A stretch of DNA of 64,000 nt from Pseudomonas citri (lineage in GTDB: Bacteria; Pseudomonadota; Gammaproteobacteria; Pseudomonadales; Pseudomonadaceae), in contig NZ_JAODAB010000009.1 of assembly GCF_025336485.1 (NCBI RefSeq), positions 1 through 64,000 of the forward strand. Reading direction: 5' to 3'. Shown one piece after another: positions 28,395-37,687 of this stretch. Under the pieces are notes generated by a model. It made no database searches, was not told the origin of the DNA, and was given only the letters and a program-made list of their open reading frames with translations. Position 1 is the stretch's first letter. Every line of letters begins with the position of its first letter. A program made the position numbers and the translations under genes.

Positions 28395-29605
28395 CAGACA
28401 CCGATCGCCGACAATACCCCAGCCAGTTCGGCCAGCAGCGCACAGCCCACCGCGTGGCGCGCTCGCTGGATGCCCACGGCGCCGAAATAGACCGCCAGCA
28501 CGTAGAAGGTGGTTTCGGTGCTGCCCTGGATGGTCGCCGCCACCAGGGCCGGGAAGCTGTCCACGCCGGAAGTCTTCATGGTTTCGATCAGCATCGCCCG
28601 TGCCGCGCTACCGGAGAACGGCTTGACCATGGCGGTCGGCAAGGCATCGACGAAACGCGTGTCCAGACCGGCCCACTGCACCAGGTGCCGGATGCCGTCC
28701 AGGCCGAAATCCAGCGCCCCGGAAGCCCGCAGCACACCGACTGCGCAGAGCATCGCCACCAGGTACGGCAGCAGGTTCTTGGCGACATCGAACCCCTCTT
28801 TCGCACCTTCGACGAAGGCCTCGTAGACCTTGACCTTGCGCAGGGCGCCTATCACCAGGAACAGGATGATCAGGCCGAACAGCGTGACGTTGCCGAGGAC
28901 CGACGACAGGCTCGCCAGCGCCGTGGCCGAGAGCGTCGCCAACAGCGCCATGAAGCCGCCCAGCGCCAGCGCCCCGGGGATCAGGTAGGCCAGCACCACC
29001 GGGTCCCATAGCCGCAGGCGCTGCATGAAGGCCACCGACAGCAGTCCCGTCACGGTCGAGCCGGTGGTGGCGATGAGGATCGGCAGGAATACCAGGGTCG
29101 GGTCCGGCGCGCCTTGTTGGGCGCGGTACATGAAGATGGTCACCGGCAGCAGCGTCAGCGACGAGGCATTGAGCACCAGGAACAGGATCTGCGCATTGCT
29201 GGCAATGGTCGCACTGGGGTTGAGGTCTTGCAGGGCGCGCATGGCCTTCAGGCCGATGGGGGTGGCGGCGTTATCCAGCCCGAGACCGTTGGCGGCGAAG
29301 TTGAGGGTGATCAGGCCGATGGCTGGATGGCCGGGCGGTACTTCCGGCATCAGCCGTGAAAACAGCGGGCCCAGGGCCTTGGCCAGCCAGTCGACGATGC
29401 CGGCCTTCTCGGCGATGCGCAGGAACCCCAGCCAGAGGGTCAAGGTGCCGAACAGCAGGACCATCACCTCCACCGACAGCTTGGCCATGGCGAAAATGCT
29501 TTCCACCATCGCGGCGAAGATCCCGGCATTGCCGCCAACCAGCCATTGCACCAGCGCCGACACGGCCGCCACGATAAAGAAGCCAAGCCACAGGCCATTG
29601 AGCAT
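28376..29605 (-). CDS. SpmA/SpmB-like nucleoside-recognition (Gate) membrane protein
   Basis: A 409-residue inner-membrane protein corresponding to SpmA and SpmB joined in one chain. The first half has the Gate domain (LWLGFLRIAEKAGIVDWLAK ... NFAANGLGLDNAATPIG) and the second half a repeat of it (FVEGAKEGFDVAKNLLPYLVAMLCAVGVLRASGALDF). Separate SpmA and SpmB act in Bacillus spore dehydration; the role in non-sporeformers is unknown. The ATG at 29605 (MLNGLWLGFFIV) puts the first helix at the N-terminus. It is convergent and overlapping with the MCE lipoprotein gene. Confidence 0.88.
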   Translation of the reverse strand: MLNGLWLGFFIVAAVSALVQWLVGGNAGIFAAMVESIFAMAKLSVEVMVLLFGTLTLWLGFLRIAEKAGIVDWLAKALGPLFSRLMPEVPPGHPAIGLITLNFAANGLGLDNAATPIGLKAMRALQDLNPSATIASNAQILFLVLNASSLTLLPVTIFMYRAQQGAPDPTLVFLPILIATTGSTVTGLLSVAFMQRLRLWDPVVLAYLIPGALALGGFMALLATLSATALASLSSVLGNVTLFGLIILFLVIGALRKVKVYEAFVEGAKEGFDVAKNLLPYLVAMLCAVGVLRASGALDFGLDGIRHLVQWAGLDTRFVDALPTAMVKPFSGSAARAMLIETMKTSGVDSFPALVAATIQGSTETTFYVLAVYFGAVGIQRARHAVGCALLAELAGVLSAIGVCYWFFA

Positions 29606-29660
29606 TGGTGAATTTCCCCCGGAAGATGCCGGGAATGATAGCGGGGCTGACAGAAACGAC

Positions 29661-29684
29661 AAACCCCGGATTGCGCCGGGGTTT
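29661..29684 (-). terminator. Terminator-like hairpin downstream of gltP
   Basis: AAACCCCGG-attgc-GCCGGGGTTT forms a strong stem. It lies between the gltP stop (29739) and the SpmAB-like gene, and the U-tract on the minus strand is short (GTTTGTC). A REP palindrome (29698-29724, ttgtgggagcaagct with its complement) precedes it. Confidence 0.65.
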
Positions 29685-29738
29685 GCTGGTATCGCTGTTG
29701 TGGGAGCAAGCTAGGCTCCCACAAGGAGACAGGCGCAA

Positions 29739-31070
29739 TCAGTTCCGGGAAGTTTCCCCCGCCGGCAGCGGCTCCTTGCTGCGCCAGTGCGGCAGGGAGT
29801 TCCAGTAGCGCTGGCCCTTGGCATCGTCGTACATGCCTTCCCAACGGGCGATGACCAACACGGCCAGGGCGTTGCCGATCACGTTCAGCGCGGTGCGGGC
29901 CATGTCCATGATGCGGTCGACACCGGCGATGAAAGCCAGGCCTTCCAACGGGATACCCACGCTACCCAGGGTCGCCAGCAGCACCACGAAGGACACGCCC
30001 GGTACGCCGGCGATGCCTTTGGAGGTGACCATCAGGGTCAGCACCAGCAGCAATTGCTGGCTGATGGACAGGTCGATGCCGTACAGCTGGGCGATGAAAA
30101 TCGCCGCAATGCTCTGGTACAGGGTCGAACCGTCGAGGTTGAACGAATAGCCGGTAGGCACCACGAAGCTGCAGATGGCTTTCGGCGCGCCGTAGGCTTC
30201 CATTTTCTCGATCACGCGTGGCAGCACGGTTTCGGAGCTGGCGGTGGAGTAGGCCAGCACCAGCTCATCCTTGAAGATGCGCATCAGCTTGATCACCGAG
30301 AAACCGAACAGGCGGGCGATCAGGCCCAGCACCACGAAGGCGAAGAAAGCGATGGCGACGTAAACCAGGATCACCAGTTTCGCCAGCGGCAACAGGGACG
30401 CGAAGCCAAAGTTGGCGACAGTCACCGCGATCAGGGCGAACACGCCGATCGGGGCGTAGTTCATGATCATGTGGGTGACCTTGAACATGCTTTCCGACAC
30501 GCCCTGGAACATTTTCACCAGCGGTTCGCGCAGGTCTGCTTGCAGGCTCGACAGACCGAGGCCGAACAGCACCGAGAAGAAGATGATCGGCAACATCTCG
30601 CCACGCATCATCGCGGCAAAGATGTTCGACGGGATCAGGTTGAGGATGGTCTGGACGAACGCATGTTCATGCTGGACCTCGGCGGCGGTGGCCTGGTACT
30701 TGGAGATGTCCACCGTACCCAGGGTGCTCATGTCGATGCCGCTGCCCGGCTGGAAGAAGTTGGCCAGCAGCAGGCCAACGACGATGGCAATGGTGGTAAC
30801 GATTTCGAAGTAAATGATGGTCTTGAAGCCGATACGCCCGAGTTTCTTGGCGTCCCCGACTCCGGCAATGCCGACGATCAGCGAGGAAATCACGATCGGG
30901 ATCACGATCATCTTGATCAAGCGGATAAAGATATCGCCTGCCGGTTGCAACACGTTACTGATCCACCAGGCCTTTTCAGCACTGAAATGGTTGAGCAGCG
31001 CGCCCAGTGCAATACCGAGCACCAGACCGATGAGGATCTGCCAGGCGAGGCTTAGTTTTGCCTTCTTCAT
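29739..31070 (-). CDS. gltP: Glutamate/aspartate:proton symporter (DAACS family)
   Basis: A 443-residue inner-membrane carrier of the dicarboxylate/amino acid:cation symporter family. Eight helices and two re-entrant hairpins are expected. The signatures AYSTASSETVLPRVIEKME (serine-rich HP1), VPTGYSFNLDGSTLYQSIAAIF (TM7) and SKGIAGVPGVSFVVL (HP2) are all intact. Length (443) agrees with PA5479 and E. coli GltP (437). The start MKKAKLSLAWQILIG at 31070 follows a GTAAGGGT motif. It has an unusually long upstream gap (about 800 nt to the next same-strand gene) with strong RNA-like structure. Confidence 0.95.
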   Translation of the reverse strand: MKKAKLSLAWQILIGLVLGIALGALLNHFSAEKAWWISNVLQPAGDIFIRLIKMIVIPIVISSLIVGIAGVGDAKKLGRIGFKTIIYFEIVTTIAIVVGLLLANFFQPGSGIDMSTLGTVDISKYQATAAEVQHEHAFVQTILNLIPSNIFAAMMRGEMLPIIFFSVLFGLGLSSLQADLREPLVKMFQGVSESMFKVTHMIMNYAPIGVFALIAVTVANFGFASLLPLAKLVILVYVAIAFFAFVVLGLIARLFGFSVIKLMRIFKDELVLAYSTASSETVLPRVIEKMEAYGAPKAICSFVVPTGYSFNLDGSTLYQSIAAIFIAQLYGIDLSISQQLLLVLTLMVTSKGIAGVPGVSFVVLLATLGSVGIPLEGLAFIAGVDRIMDMARTALNVIGNALAVLVIARWEGMYDDAKGQRYWNSLPHWRSKEPLPAGETSRN

Positions 31071-31871
31071 ATCATTACCCTTACTTCAGTTGGACACGGG
31101 CAAAGGCCATGTGCCGTTCGCCAATGGCGATACGCACACGTGGCCTCTGCCCCCGTATAAGGTCACCCCGAGCGCGCATTTGCGGCTTACTGGCAGGCGA
31201 AAAAAGGCGCAACTATTGCGATGGAGGGGGGGCTCGTCTAATGCCGTAAACGCCTACCCTATGCCGAATCGGCATGAGTCTGTCAGAAAAAAAGCCGCGT
31301 CCGAGTTAGTTCGAATGCGACATTCAAGCAGGCATAAGTGCCGTGAAACGACCATTGCAGCGTAGTCGCCTTTATTCCGCCTGCCTGTGGGAACCGCTGA
31401 AACGCGCGCTCCGCCGGACGCTATCGGCAGAAGGAATCGTGCCAACATTCTCCGATATACGGTCAGGCGCGCAGAGGGTGTCGAAGGTAGCGAGTCAAAA
31501 TGCCGCAGCGCGGGACCCGTAATGATATGTAATCAATCCGGCCGCTCTGGAACACGCTTTTGCCGCATGAACAGCCCAGCGCAAGTTCGCCCAGCCTTCA
31601 AGGCTTTGCGAACCTGCGTCGCAGCTTTTCCTGACCCGGCCCTTGCGCAGGCACTCCTTGTACCCGTAGGTCCCTCCGACCCAAAACGGTCAGAACGTCC
31701 CGGCCCCCTGGTCATGCAGCGACCCTCCTCGGGTCGTGCAGAGGGAAAAGCAAAGGCTGCCTTTCCCGTTCTCGAACTCGACTGCCCATTCGGGTCTTTA
31801 CTGAGGGGTTGCGTTAACTGTTTGTGCATACCTTCAGCAACTTGCCCAGGCGCACGACGGCGACCCCACGA
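31071..31871 (-). other. Long structured intergenic region upstream of gltP
   Basis: No convincing gene is seen in this 800-nt stretch; the open frames on both strands are Arg/Ser/Pro-rich shadows. On the minus strand (gltP sense) it holds three successive hairpins whose 5-nt loops contain GGA (31715-31740 loop GAGGA, 31669-31681 loop GGAGG, and about 31650-31664 loop AAGGA), a long imperfect hairpin at 31580-31617, and a 15-bp palindrome at 31261-31275. It may be a long gltP leader or a separate small RNA. Confidence 0.45.
31261..31275. promoter_or_regulatory. Perfect palindrome upstream of gltP, candidate operator
   Basis: ATGCCGA-A-TCGGCAT is a perfect 7+1+7 inverted repeat 190 nt before the gltP start. 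It lies beside a T-rich minus-strand stretch and could be an operator for a transport regulator; no known consensus is matched exactly. Confidence 0.35.
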
Positions 31872-32057
<186 letters not shown>

Positions 32058-32116
32058 CTACTTAGTGAGGGTCTGGCGGTGAGAGTTGCGCGAAAGCGGA
32101 CGACCGGGTCCCTGCG

Positions 32117-32398
32117 TTAAAACACCCAACGCTCCTGCTTGTCGGTCACAGGCTGAGCCTGGTCCACCTCGATCATTCGCATCGAAGCGGACGCTTGCGC
32201 GACGTTGCCGACGGCACTGAAATGAATCTGCGCGGCGCGATGGATCGACACCGCTGGCGCCTCGGGGCGCTGGTTTTCTTGCCAGAGCAGCCATTGCTGG
32301 CCGACCACGAGGGTAACCAGCAACGCCAGGGCAGCCCACAGGCCCTGCTGGATATGCAGGGGAGTGATGTGAAATCGAGCGCTGCGTTGACGATTCAT
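32117..32398 (-). CDS. Hypothetical single-pass inner-membrane protein
   Basis: A 93-residue protein (MNRQRSARFHITPLHIQQ...) with one membrane helix at about residues 19-38 (LWAALALLVTLVVGQQWLLW) and a polar C-terminal periplasmic or cytoplasmic tail. The ATG at 32398 follows GGGGAGGAAATTCAGG, a good ribosome-binding site. It is codirectional with the DUF1328 gene (80-nt gap). I do not recognise a family. Its position between gltP and algB suggests, at most, an envelope-related accessory. Confidence 0.65.
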   Translation of the reverse strand: MNRQRSARFHITPLHIQQGLWAALALLVTLVVGQQWLLWQENQRPEAPAVSIHRAAQIHFSAVGNVAQASASMRMIEVDQAQPVTDKQERWVF

Positions 32399-32843
32399 CC
32401 TGAATTTCCTCCCCACCCCGACCGGGTGCGGTGATCTGATTGAGGCATAAGTGACGCCCACGTTGATCAGGTCATTGCAGTGCCCATGCCATCTTTTCTG
32501 TCAGAAAAATCTCTTCCTGATCAATACGTTATAAAAGCTTCGAGAAAGACCGAAGACGCATCCTGCACGATCGTCGCCGTAAGACTCGTGCGTTTTGCAC
32601 GATAGAAGGAGGGCAGATTGCCAAAGGACTTTTGAATGACCCGCTGGGATTGACTGTCGGAATCGGCAAGCCGAATCGCTCGACATTGGCGGGGGACAAA
32701 AAAATGAACTCAAATCAATCTTTTAGCGGTCGGACATGGGTAAGGCTACGCTGACTGCGCCACAGCGCATAGGAATTAACCATGCAACTTGCCCGATTTT
32801 TCTGACACTAACCAACATCATTCATTAAAGGAGCGTAGGAAAA
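32399..32843. other. Upstream region of algB, no gene
   Basis: No credible gene is seen in 445 nt. It holds a TCGTGC-GTTTT-GCACGA inverted repeat at 32586-32602, with an extra TGCACGA copy at 32564-32570. The region must contain the algB promoter; I cannot assign a -24/-12 or AlgU box with confidence. The algB ribosome-binding site (AAAGGAGCG) is at about 32827-32835. Confidence 0.5.
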
Positions 32844-34190
32844 ATGGAATCTACTACCGAGCATCAAGGCCGCATTCTGCTGGTAGATGATGAGTCCGCC
32901 ATCCTGCGTACGTTCCGTTATTGCCTGGAAGATGAAGGCTACACCGTCGCCACCGCCAGCAGCGCCGCCCAGGCCGATGCCCTGCTGCAACGCCAAGTGT
33001 TCGACCTGTGTTTTCTCGACCTGCGCCTGGGTGAAGACAACGGCCTCGACGTGCTGGCCCAGATGCGTATCCAGGCACCCTGGATGCGGGTGGTGATCGT
33101 CACCGCTCACTCGGCCGTGGACACGGCCGTCGATGCGATCCAGGCCGGGGCGGCCGATTACCTGGTCAAGCCGTGCAGCCCGGACCAACTGCGCCTGGCG
33201 ACCGCCAAGCAACTGGAAGTCCGCCAACTGTCGGCAAGACTCGAAGCCCTGGAAGGCGAAGTGCGCAAACCCAAGGACGGCCTCGACTCCCACAGCCCAG
33301 CGATGAAAGTCGTCCTCGAGACCGCCCGCCAGGTCGCCAGCACCGACGCCAACATCCTGATCCTCGGCGAATCCGGCACCGGCAAGGGCGAGTTGGCCCG
33401 GGCCATCCACGGCTGGAGCAAACGGGCGAAAAAGTCCTGTGTCACCATCAATTGCCCGTCGCTAAGCACCGAGCTGATGGAAAGCGAGTTGTTCGGCCAC
33501 AGCCGCGGGGCGTTCACCGGCGCCAGCGAAAGCACGCTGGGACGGGTCAACCAGGCCGATGGCGGCACACTGTTTCTCGACGAGATTGGCGATTTTCCCC
33601 TGACATTGCAGCCGAAATTGCTGCGATTCATTCAAGACAAGGAATACGAGCGAGTAGGCGACCCCGTCACCCGTCGCGCCGACGTGCGGATTCTCGCCGC
33701 GACCAACCTCAACCTCGAAGACATGGTGCGTGACGGGCGCTTTCGCGAAGACCTGCTGTACCGCTTGAACGTCATTACCCTGCATCTGCCGCCTTTGCGC
33801 GAGCGTGCCGAAGACATCCTGACCCTGGCCGACCGTTTCCTGGCACGCTTCGTCAAGGAATACGCGCGCCCGGCCCGGGGCTTCAGCGACCAGGCGCGCG
33901 AAGCGCTGCTGGGTTACCGTTGGCCAGGCAACATCCGCGAACTGCGCAACGTGGTCGAGCGCGCCAGCATTATCTGCCCCCAGGAAAAGGTCGAAGTCAG
34001 CCATCTGGGCATGGCCGAGCAACCGATCAACAACGCACCGCGCATCGGCGCCGCGCTGAGCCTCGACGAACTGGAGAAAGCCCACATCGGCGCGGTGCTG
34101 GCCACGGCCGACACCCTGGACCAGGCCGCCAAGACCCTGGGCATCGATGCTTCCACGCTGTATCGCAAACGCAAGCAATACAACCTGTGA
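32844..34190 (+). CDS. algB: NtrC-family response regulator AlgB
   Basis: A 448-residue sigma-54-type regulator. The receiver domain (about 9-122) has the acidic pocket VDDE at 14-17 and phosphoacceptor Asp59 in FLDLRLG, the position used in P. aeruginosa AlgB. The AAA+ domain (about 150-385) shows Walker A GESGTGKGE, the sigma-54 contact motif RGAFTGASE, Walker B GGTLFLDEIGD and the arginine-finger region. A Fis-type helix-turn-helix ends the protein (DQAAKTLGIDASTLYRKRKQYNL). AlgB activates alginate genes and is the partner of KinB, whose gene starts 10 nt later. Confidence 0.97.
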   Translation: MESTTEHQGRILLVDDESAILRTFRYCLEDEGYTVATASSAAQADALLQRQVFDLCFLDLRLGEDNGLDVLAQMRIQAPWMRVVIVTAHSAVDTAVDAIQAGAADYLVKPCSPDQLRLATAKQLEVRQLSARLEALEGEVRKPKDGLDSHSPAMKVVLETARQVASTDANILILGESGTGKGELARAIHGWSKRAKKSCVTINCPSLSTELMESELFGHSRGAFTGASESTLGRVNQADGGTLFLDEIGDFPLTLQPKLLRFIQDKEYERVGDPVTRRADVRILAATNLNLEDMVRDGRFREDLLYRLNVITLHLPPLRERAEDILTLADRFLARFVKEYARPARGFSDQAREALLGYRWPGNIRELRNVVERASIICPQEKVEVSHLGMAEQPINNAPRIGAALSLDELEKAHIGAVLATADTLDQAAKTLGIDASTLYRKRKQYNL

Positions 34191-34200
34191 GCGATGCCCT

Positions 34201-35991
34201 ATGAAACTGGCGATGAAGCTGCGCACCCGACTGTTTCTCAGTATCTCGGCCCTGATCACAGTCGCACTGCTGGGGCTCTTGCTAGGCCTGGTCAGCGTGA
34301 TGCAGATGGCCAACACCCAGGAACAATCGGTACGCGACAACTTCATCCTGCTGGACTTGGGACTCAAGCTGCGCCAGACCCTGGGCGATCAGTTGATCAT
34401 CATGCTCGACGAGCAGCCCGACGCGGCCAAGCTGGAGCAATCCAAGGGGCAATACTTGGCGTTGATCGAGGAGGGCATCGCCCACGAACGCGAACTGGAC
34501 GATGCGACCCGCCACTTCAGCCAGGCCAAAGTGGACTATATGGGGTTTCTCGAGGCATTCGCCGCGTCGCGTCAGTCACCGAACAAACTCACCGGGGTCC
34601 AGGACCTCACCGATAAATTCAACGCGTTGCGCAATGGGCTGATCGAGGGGTATCGGCAGGCCTTGAACAACATTGGCGAAACCCAGACCCGCGCCCGCAA
34701 CCAGGCGTTGTTGATTTCCGGCCTGCTGGGGCTGGTTGGGCTGGCGGTGCTGATCATCGGTTTCATTACCGCCCACGGCATCGCCCAGCGTTTCGGCGCA
34801 CCTATCGAGGCGCTGGCGGCAGCGGCGGACGATATCGGCCAGGGTAATTTCGAAGTGACGCTGCCGACGTCGACCTCCGCCGAGTTGAATCTTCTGGCAC
34901 GCCGTTTCGACGCCATGGCCCAGGCTCTGCGCAAGCACCAGGCGACCAATGTCGACGAATTGCTCGCTGGCCAGCAACGCTTGCAGGCAGTGCTCGACAG
35001 CATCGACGACGGCTTGCTGATCATCGATCGCCAGGGCCGCCTCGAACACCTCAACCCAGTGGCCCAGCGTCAACTGGGCTGGGAAGAGGAGCGCCTGGGC
35101 CTGGGGTTGGGCGAGGCGCTGGGGCACCCGCAACTGGATGAAGAACTGCGACTGGTGCTGCGCGGCGGCACCCTGGAACGCGCACCGCAAGACTTGAGTA
35201 TCGAGGTGGACGGCGAGTCACGCTTGCTGACCTACAGCCTCACCCCCATGAGCCAAGGCCAAGGCCAAATCCTCGGCGCGGTGATGGTGTTACACGACGT
35301 CACCGAACAGCGAGCTTTCGAGCGGGTCCGCAGTGAATTCGTCCTGCGCGCCTCCCACGAGCTGCGCACGCCGGTCACCGGCATGCACATGGCCTTCGGC
35401 CTGTTGCAGGAACGTCTGCATTTCCCGCCGGAGTCCCGCGAAACAGACTTGCTCAACACCGTCACGGAAGAAATGCAGCGGCTGATGCAGCTCATCAACG
35501 ACTTGCTGAATTTCTCTCGCTACCAGAACGGCTTGCAGAAGCTGACCCTGGCCCCTTGCTCCATCGAGGACATGCTCGAAGCCGCGCGCCTGCGATTCAC
35601 CCCCCAGGCCCAGGCCAAGGGCATCGAGTTGCTGGTGACGATCCAAGGCCCGCTGCCGCGCCTGCACGCCGACGCTCCCCAGTTGGACCGGGTGCTGGAC
35701 AATCTGATCGACAACGCCCTGCGCCACACCAGCGACCATGGCCAGATCCGCCTCCAGGCCCGGCGCCACGGCGAACGGGTGATCATCAGCGTCGAGGACA
35801 ACGGTGAAGGCATTGCCTACGGTCAACAGGGACGCATCTTCGAACCTTTCGTCCAGGTCGGACGCAAGAAGGGCGGCGCGGGCCTTGGACTGGCGCTGTG
35901 CAAGGAGATCGTCCAGCTCCACGGCGGGCGCATGGGGGTTTATTCGAGACCCGGGCAGGGCACCCAGTTTTATATGGCGTTGACCGTCTGA
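34201..35991 (+). CDS. kinB: Sensor histidine kinase KinB
   Basis: A 596-residue inner-membrane sensor kinase. TM1 lies at about residues 10-33 and TM2 at about 170-192, enclosing a ~135-residue periplasmic helical sensor. HAMP (about 190-245), a PAS domain (about 258-350), HisKA with phospho-His in VLRASHELRTPVTG near residue 383, and HATPase_c with N box NLIDNALRH, G1 EDNGEGIAYG and G2 KGGAGLGLAL follow. KinB phosphorylates AlgB and, by its phosphatase activity, restrains alginate production in P. aeruginosa. The algB-kinB gap is 10 nt, so they form one operon. Confidence 0.97.
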   Translation: MKLAMKLRTRLFLSISALITVALLGLLLGLVSVMQMANTQEQSVRDNFILLDLGLKLRQTLGDQLIIMLDEQPDAAKLEQSKGQYLALIEEGIAHERELDDATRHFSQAKVDYMGFLEAFAASRQSPNKLTGVQDLTDKFNALRNGLIEGYRQALNNIGETQTRARNQALLISGLLGLVGLAVLIIGFITAHGIAQRFGAPIEALAAAADDIGQGNFEVTLPTSTSAELNLLARRFDAMAQALRKHQATNVDELLAGQQRLQAVLDSIDDGLLIIDRQGRLEHLNPVAQRQLGWEEERLGLGLGEALGHPQLDEELRLVLRGGTLERAPQDLSIEVDGESRLLTYSLTPMSQGQGQILGAVMVLHDVTEQRAFERVRSEFVLRASHELRTPVTGMHMAFGLLQERLHFPPESRETDLLNTVTEEMQRLMQLINDLLNFSRYQNGLQKLTLAPCSIEDMLEAARLRFTPQAQAKGIELLVTIQGPLPRLHADAPQLDRVLDNLIDNALRHTSDHGQIRLQARRHGERVIISVEDNGEGIAYGQQGRIFEPFVQVGRKKGGAGLGLALCKEIVQLHGGRMGVYSRPGQGTQFYMALTV

Positions 35992-35998
35992 GGGCTGT

Positions 35999-37615
35999 TC
36001 AGGCTTCGTCCTCCAGACGCCGTCCGAGCCGACGCCGCCCGCGTGTGATCAGTTCGATGAGCTGCACCGCGCTCAGGGCGTGGGCAAACAGCCAACCCTG
36101 GCCGAACGTCACCCCCTCGCTGCTCAGATAAGACGCCTGGGACTCGTGCTCGATGCCTTCGGCGATCACCTTGAGTTGCAGGTCGTGGGCCATGCGAATG
36201 ATGTGCGGAGCCACGCCGCTGCTGGCGGCATCGTGGCCCAGGGCGTCGATGAATGCCTTGTCGATCTTCAGGCAATCCACCGGGAGGGTCTGTAGATAAG
36301 CGAGGCTGCAATAGCCGGTGCCAAAATCATCGATCAGCACCTGGTGCCCAACGTCGCGCAGCGCTTGCAGGTTCTCCCGGGCGACCAACACATCGATCAG
36401 CCCGCGCTCGGTTACTTCGAAGGCAATCTGGTGCGCCGATACCCGATGCCGCGCCAACAATCGGGCGATCACCTCACCAATGCGCGGCACCATCACATCG
36501 CACGCCCCCAGGTTCACCGAGATATACAACTGGGGGTTGGCTCGCAGCAGTTGGCCCAACTGATCGAACAGCCGGTGCAGGACAAAATCGGTGATCTGGC
36601 GGATTTGCCCGGTGTCCTCGGCCATCGGGATGAACAGGTCCGGGCTGGTCAGGGTGCCGTCCGGTCGGCGCCAGCGCAGCAAGGCCTCGGCGCCGACACA
36701 ATTACGGCTGCGCAGATCGAAGATCGGCTGGTATAGCACCTGCAACTCACCGCGCCGCAGGGCTCCGTTCAGCTCGGCGTCCAGGGACTGGCGATGGCGT
36801 GCCAGCAGAAACACCTGGAAGCCGATCCCCAGGCCCAACACCAGACTGATAGGCAAGATCCACCAAGCGCTCGCCGGAACATGAAAGCCATCGCGCGGGG
36901 CGATCAGCACCAGTTGATATTCCGGGGTATCGGTGGGCATCCGATAGATCAGCCGGGTCTTCGTCACTTGCAGGGCAGGCTTGTTTTTCGCCTGCCAGGG
37001 TTCCGTGGGTGGCCAGAGTTGTTCGGCGCCCAGCACCGGAATCGCTCGCCGACCGTGGTCCAGGACCACCAACAGGCTGCCACCGGCGGGTAAATCCACC
37101 ACGTCGGTCAAATGCCCGCGCGAGGTGGCGACCCGGAAGTTACCGCGCCCCAGCATCAACGCTGCGCGGTTTTCATTGGGTTCGGTGGTGGTATCGAGCC
37201 AGTAGCTGTAGGTCGCATCACGGACGTCTGGCGGGCGCGCCACCGACAAGCCACTCTGGCGAGGGCGGTTGGAACAGCTGCCATTGCTGTCGATGTACAC
37301 CGCCTCATAGACGAAGCGGTAATTGAAGCTGACCTGCCGCAGCGTCGCGATCATGTCGTCGTCACAGCCGCGCAACGGTTGGTTTTGCAGGTCGTCGAGG
37401 CTTTCACGCAACTGCCCGAAGAGCTGTTCCAAGCGCTGCACGAAGCGCCCGCCCTGGGCATTCATCTGCTCGCTTTCGCGTAGCTCGATCTGCTGCTTCA
37501 CGACAAACAGACTCCCCGCCAACAACAGGAGCGTACTGAGGGTCGCCGCCAGAATCGCCAGGAAAAGAGGGCGATGGAGCCAGCTCTGCAGGGTTTCGCG
37601 GGCAGCCGTCATCAT
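35999..37615 (-). CDS. CSS-motif EAL-domain c-di-GMP phosphodiesterase
   Basis: A 538-residue inner-membrane enzyme. TM1 (about residues 16-38) and TM2 (about 235-258) bracket a periplasmic CSS-type redox-sensing domain with cysteines in PLRGCDDD and GSCSNRP. The cytoplasmic EAL domain (about 270-525) keeps the catalytic set: GAEALLRWRR, YISVNLGA, DDFGTGYCSLAYLQTLPVDCLKIDKAFI and VIAEGIEHESQ. It should therefore cleave c-di-GMP. Either of two adjacent ATGs (37615, 37612) could start it. It converges on kinB with a 7-nt gap. Confidence 0.92.
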   Translation of the reverse strand: MMTAARETLQSWLHRPLFLAILAATLSTLLLLAGSLFVVKQQIELRESEQMNAQGGRFVQRLEQLFGQLRESLDDLQNQPLRGCDDDMIATLRQVSFNYRFVYEAVYIDSNGSCSNRPRQSGLSVARPPDVRDATYSYWLDTTTEPNENRAALMLGRGNFRVATSRGHLTDVVDLPAGGSLLVVLDHGRRAIPVLGAEQLWPPTEPWQAKNKPALQVTKTRLIYRMPTDTPEYQLVLIAPRDGFHVPASAWWILPISLVLGLGIGFQVFLLARHRQSLDAELNGALRRGELQVLYQPIFDLRSRNCVGAEALLRWRRPDGTLTSPDLFIPMAEDTGQIRQITDFVLHRLFDQLGQLLRANPQLYISVNLGACDVMVPRIGEVIARLLARHRVSAHQIAFEVTERGLIDVLVARENLQALRDVGHQVLIDDFGTGYCSLAYLQTLPVDCLKIDKAFIDALGHDAASSGVAPHIIRMAHDLQLKVIAEGIEHESQASYLSSEGVTFGQGWLFAHALSAVQLIELITRGRRRLGRRLEDEA

Positions 37616-37687
37616 GGGTAATCCGAAAGGCACCAATGAGTTATAGCTGCTGTTTTTGATTTGTCGGTGACCGTCAGACGGGCGTCA

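Noticed and set aside
31290..31325. A second AlgU-type promoter on the minus strand upstream of gltP
   Set aside because: GAACTA and TCTGA occur, but with a 19-nt spacer instead of 16-17, so function is unlikely.
31715..31830. Calling the GGA-hairpin region an RsmX/Y/Z sRNA
   Set aside because: The known rsm genes lie in other contexts, no GacA upstream box is present, and there is no U-tract terminator; kept only as a finding.
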